Below are positions 61,080 through 64,000 of a stretch of DNA of 64,000 nucleotides, piece after piece. The stretch covers positions 2,356,001 through 2,420,000 of the forward strand of contig NZ_CP051006.1 of the NCBI RefSeq assembly GCF_014673495.1, read 5' to 3'. Position 1 is the stretch's first letter. Each line of letters opens with the position of its first letter. The position numbers were made by a program, and so were the translations under genes. The notes under the pieces are model-generated. The model did not search any database and was not told the DNA's origin. It was given only the letters and a program-made list of their open reading frames with translations. The stretch is from Streptomyces griseofuscus (GTDB lineage: Bacteria > Actinomycetota > Actinomycetes > Streptomycetales > Streptomycetaceae).

Positions 61080-62586
61080 CGGCGTCCTCCGCTGCCATGG
61101 CTCCGGCGGCGTCCTCGGACGTCTCGTCCCGCTGCGGGGGCAGGACCGCCCGCCGGCCGCCGGTGATGTCCTCGGTGACCGCGTCCACGATCACCCCGCT
61201 GTCCCGGAAGGCCTGGATGACCGTCCCCCAGTCCGCGCCGCCGTACTGCTCGAAATGCGCCAGGTCCCCTACCACGACGAGCAGTTGGCGCGCCCGGGAC
61301 AGCATCACGTTGACCACCTCGGGCTGCGCCGTGTGCCCGATGTTCCGGCGGGTGCCCTCGCCGCGCACGGCGCTGCGCACCAGGGAGACGATCACCACCT
61401 CGGCCTCGCCGCCCTGGAAGGAGTGCACGGTGTGCACCCGCCCCCGCAGCCCCTTGGCCTCCAGGATGCCCGCCTGTTTGCGGTAGGGGGTGATGACGAC
61501 GAGGCCGCCGGGGTCCGTGCGGTGGGCGAGACCGAGCCGGGCCACGAGGTCGTCGATCAGCTCCGCCTCACCCTCGTTGCCCCAGTAGGGGGTGTCGCGG
61601 CAGCCGTCGTGCCGCGCCGTGTCGAGCCACACCAGCGGCGCGTTCGTCACGTACGGCGGCTCGGTGCGGCCGTGGATCTGGTCGATGAACGGGTCCGAGG
61701 TCAGGAAGGTGCCGGTCGGGCCCGCGTCGGGGTAGAAGGCCCGGGCGAAGGGCGCGGCGATGTCGGGGTGCATACGGAACTGGGTGACCAGGACGTCGAC
61801 CGGGCGCCGCGCGGAGGCGGTGCGCCGCGGGTCGTGCCCCTCGAAGAAGCGCCGGAACATGTGCAGATGGTCCAGGTAGGCGTCCTGGTTGGCGAAGTGG
61901 GCCTGGATCCGGTCGTGTTCGTGGGCGGCGAGCCCCTCCAGGAAGCTCTGCATGTCCTGGGCGCGGTGCGGGCCGAGCTGCTGGTAGTCGCCGACCAGGG
62001 TCCAGCGCACGCCCCGGACCAGCGGCATGACGACCTCGGTGGGCCAGGCCTTGGCGGCCTCCTCGATGATCACCCAGTCGAACATGTCGCTGGGGTCGCT
62101 GACCTCTTCGGACAGCTTGCCCGCGATGGAGCAGGTGGCGAAGACGATGTCGGCGCCGGACTTCACCCGCTCGATCAGCTCCAGCTTGGTGTCGCCCGCG
62201 AGGTCGGCCCACCGCTTCATCAGCCGCTTCTCGTCCTCCCCGCGCGCCCCCTCGCAGCCCAGTTCCACCCGGCGGACGATATGCCTCACGAGGTCGTCGA
62301 CGATGTCCGCCGCCGTCAGCTGCCGTACGGGGCTGCGGGCTTCCTCCCGCTCCTGGCTGAGGGACAGTTCGCGCAGGGCGAGCAGGGAGCGGTCCTCGAT
62401 GCGTGGCCGCAGCTCCTTGAGGATCTTCTCGGCGAGCTGGTCGAGCGCGTCGTTCGACTGGGCGCTCACCAGGACCCGGGATCCGTGCTCCATCTCCAGG
62501 AAGTCCCGCAGGGCCTTGGCGACGACAGTGCTCTTGCCGGTGCCGGGCGGGCCCTGGAGGGCGTAGAAGGGGTGGAAGCGCAGCAT
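61072..62586 (-). CDS. SF1 (COG1112/Upf1-like) helicase domain, downstream part of an interrupted kinase-helicase gene
   Basis: A 504-residue open frame carrying a complete superfamily 1 helicase: motif I QGPPGTGKST, II IIEEAAKAWP, III VGDYQQLGP, IV-like VTQFRMHPDIAAPF, V VHSFQGGEAEVVIV and VI NVMLSRARQLLVVVGD. The first ATG (62586) has no ribosome-binding site and lies only 14 codons before the Walker A. The frame is the same as that of the upstream gene, from which it is parted only by a TAG at 62626-62628. It is therefore the C-terminal half of one kinase-helicase protein, unless translation re-initiates. Confidence 0.85.
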   Translation of the reverse strand: MLRFHPFYALQGPPGTGKSTVVAKALRDFLEMEHGSRVLVSAQSNDALDQLAEKILKELRPRIEDRSLLALRELSLSQEREEARSPVRQLTAADIVDDLVRHIVRRVELGCEGARGEDEKRLMKRWADLAGDTKLELIERVKSGADIVFATCSIAGKLSEEVSDPSDMFDWVIIEEAAKAWPTEVVMPLVRGVRWTLVGDYQQLGPHRAQDMQSFLEGLAAHEHDRIQAHFANQDAYLDHLHMFRRFFEGHDPRRTASARRPVDVLVTQFRMHPDIAAPFARAFYPDAGPTGTFLTSDPFIDQIHGRTEPPYVTNAPLVWLDTARHDGCRDTPYWGNEGEAELIDDLVARLGLAHRTDPGGLVVITPYRKQAGILEAKGLRGRVHTVHSFQGGEAEVVIVSLVRSAVRGEGTRRNIGHTAQPEVVNVMLSRARQLLVVVGDLAHFEQYGGADWGTVIQAFRDSGVIVDAVTEDITGGRRAVLPPQRDETSEDAAGAMAAEDAGE

Positions 62587-62625
62587 GTTGGAGACGATGG
62601 CCTGGCCCTTGCCGCGCAGCTCGCT

Positions 62626-64000
62626 CTAGTCCCGGCTCGTGACTCCCCTGTTGCGCAGCTCGATGGCCTCCGGCGCGTCCAGGATGCGCACCAGTCCCGG
62701 TTTGTGCGCGAGGGAGTCCAGTCCGCGTGCCTCGCGGCGCAGTTGGATCTCGGTGCCGCGGTCCTCGTCGGGGCGGAGCCAGCCGCGCTCGGGTACCTGG
62801 CGGCCGTTGAGCGGCTGGATCTGCACCGAGTCCGCGTCCAGCCGTACCTTCAGCCGCGCCTCCACGGCCCGGCCGCCGAAGTAGGGGTCGGTGGGGTGGC
62901 CGTCCCGGCCGGTGCGGTCCTCCACCAGGGTGACCCGCGCCCATTCGTTCTCGGTGAGCAGTTGCCGGGCGAAGTCGCCGAGCGGGGGCCGGCGTCCGGG
63001 CTGGGCGTAGGAGGTGAGCAGCGGGTCGCCGTGCAGCCAGCGGCGGTCGCGCTCATGGTCCTGGGTGAGGACGATCGCGTCGCCCTCCTCCGAGCGCGCC
63101 AGCACATACGGGTACTGGCGGGCACGGAGGGCGACGCCCTGGTACTCCAGCATGAACCGGTAGGACCGCAGCAGTTTCTGCGAGCCCTGGTGGTCCACGG
63201 CGCGCTCGGTGACGACCGCCTTGGTCAGCTCCTCCCATGAGGGCCGCGGCTCGCCGCTCTTGTCCAGTCTCTGGCCGACCCAGAAGGGCACGAGGTCGAC
63301 CTTGCCGATGCTGCGCCGGGGCCAGGCGGTCAGCAGGTCGTCCGCGTACCGCTTGTCCACCAGGTACTTGATGACCAGCGTGTCCTTGTGGACCTTCCGG
63401 CGGCGGCCGGTGATCGCCTCGTCGTAGTGGAACGCGCAGAACCAGACGGCCTGGTTGCCGATGAGCGCCCACTCCGCCTCGGCCTGGGACTGCGGCGAGT
63501 CGCCGTGCACAAAGCCCTGGGCGCCGCTCGGGCTGTGCACCAGCTGGGCCTGGCGCAGCTCGTCCTCCAGGAAGGTCTGTAGTTCCCGGCAGCCCTCGGG
63601 GGTGTCGGGGCGGTGGTCGGTCCAGCCCCGGTTCTCGTACACCGTCTGTACGGACTTCTCCGGCATGAACGCCAACAGCCTTGGTTTCTCGTCGTGTTGC
63701 TCCACCGGGGCGAAGCTGAGGGTGATCTCCGTCCAATGGCGTTGCAGGGTGGCCGCCGCGTCGAAGGAGGAGATACGGCCGCTGGGGGACGGGTCGAGCA
63801 TGTCCACCAGTACCTCGCGCAGCCGGCGCGGCACGCCGGTGGTGGTGGTCAGTGCCCGGCGCATCGCGGTGTGCAGTGCGGCCAGGGCCTCGGGGAGCCG
63901 CTCTTCGGGCGCCCGCTCGACCGCCGCGCACTCCTCGGGCAGCAGCTCGGTGACGGCGCCGAGGAACAACTCCCAGCCGAGCACGCCGAGTCCGAAGACA
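62626..64000 (-). CDS. Kinase C-lobe plus linker, upstream part of the interrupted kinase-helicase gene (5' end outside window)
   Basis: The frame enters from the right edge at FGLGVLGWELFLGA, matching subdomain IX onwards of a Ser/Thr protein kinase (the base at 64000 fits a preceding Asp codon). It continues with LREVLVDMLDPSPSGRISSF, the usual kinase C-lobe end. About 300 residues of mixed sequence follow (for example YENRGWTDHRPDTPEGC, FCAFHYDEAITGRRRKVHKD). It ends at TAG 62626-62628, thirteen codons before the first Met of the helicase part. Kinase activity cannot be judged because the N-lobe lies outside. Confidence 0.75.
   Translation of the reverse strand, partial: VFGLGVLGWELFLGAVTELLPEECAAVERAPEERLPEALAALHTAMRRALTTTTGVPRRLREVLVDMLDPSPSGRISSFDAAATLQRHWTEITLSFAPVEQHDEKPRLLAFMPEKSVQTVYENRGWTDHRPDTPEGCRELQTFLEDELRQAQLVHSPSGAQGFVHGDSPQSQAEAEWALIGNQAVWFCAFHYDEAITGRRRKVHKDTLVIKYLVDKRYADDLLTAWPRRSIGKVDLVPFWVGQRLDKSGEPRPSWEELTKAVVTERAVDHQGSQKLLRSYRFMLEYQGVALRARQYPYVLARSEEGDAIVLTQDHERDRRWLHGDPLLTSYAQPGRRPPLGDFARQLLTENEWARVTLVEDRTGRDGHPTDPYFGGRAVEARLKVRLDADSVQIQPLNGRQVPERGWLRPDEDRGTEIQLRREARGLDSLAHKPGLVRILDAPEAIELRNRGVTSRD

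Noticed and set aside
61072..62586. Helicase as an independent gene starting at 62586
   Set aside because: No ribosome-binding site precedes this ATG, it lies too close to Walker A, and the same frame continues upstream across a single TAG. An interrupted longer gene is the better reading.
60760..63240. An 820-codon plus-strand frame opposite the helicase and PLD-like genes
   Set aside because: It shows the same antisense artefact; helicase motifs are on the minus strand.

Overview
The window is a very G+C-rich actinobacterial chromosome segment, almost certainly Streptomyces. Support comes from codon bias, a SARP-family regulator, a split acyl-CoA carboxylase with an epsilon subunit, a second SepF-like protein, ANTAR and MmyB-type regulators, and dense ATGA/GTGA-overlapping operons. 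It mixes an accessory biosynthetic cluster, catabolic and housekeeping modules, and a degraded mobile/defence region.

Region 1 (1-16045): the right-hand part of a secondary-metabolite cluster. I read it as a lipid (alkyl) azoxy pathway built on valanimycin-like logic. It holds a small polytopic membrane protein, a flavin reductase and a ferritin-like diiron enzyme, which are candidates for N-N bond formation and azoxy formation. It also has a dedicated fatty-acid set (KASIII, ACP, KASII, enoyl reductase, desaturase with ferredoxin, acyl-CoA carboxylase beta and epsilon). A second seryl-tRNA synthetase and an MprF-like (DUF2156) aminoacyl-tRNA transferase fit seryl-tRNA-dependent N-O acylation. 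Two transporters and a SARP activator complete it. A 49-residue protein is encoded beside the transferase. Three promoter regions carry triplets of (G/A)TCAG-like repeats at exact 11-bp spacing, each 8 bp from a -10-like hexamer, as expected of SARP operators. The flavin N-hydroxylase and amine-forming genes expected of such a pathway are not here and may lie left of position 1.

Region 2 (16124-26176): an aryl-CoA catabolic module, probably anthranilate (2-aminobenzoate) through 2-aminobenzoyl-CoA. It contains a CoA ligase, a PaaX-like repressor, an acyl-CoA dehydrogenase, a RidA-family deaminase, the two-domain FAD monooxygenase/old-yellow-enzyme fusion and an enoyl-CoA hydratase. Two promoters share GTTATC-N9-TGACTGYCGTCAC, a likely common operator. 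Small membrane or hypothetical genes and a broken DUF5958-like gene lie inside.

Region 3 (26425-49466): conserved chromosome. It includes an anti-sigma-like ATPase, an arginine deiminase pathway (arcA, arcB, APC permease), an SPFH protein coupled to a NAD-kinase-like protein, the Pnkp-Hen1 RNA repair operon, an LLM flavin oxidoreductase, a MazG-like/ATPase pair, a SepF-like protein, a large membrane protein, methylmalonyl-CoA mutase with its GTPase MeaB, and a GAF-ANTAR regulator.

Region 4 (49467-55317): a variable segment bounded by two related arrays of degenerate ~48-bp repeats. Between them are a tyrosine-recombinase homologue lacking key catalytic residues, an SDR/NTF2-like pair with a divergent MmyB-type regulator, and a rearranged Tn3-family transposase remnant.

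Region 5 (55318-64000, minus strand): a tightly coupled three-gene operon of a kinase-helicase (COG1112-like SF1), a degenerate phospholipase-D-fold protein and a GHKL ATPase protein. It resembles a Mokosh-type phage defence system with an extra partner. The kinase-helicase reading frame is interrupted by an in-frame TAG and runs off the right edge of the window.
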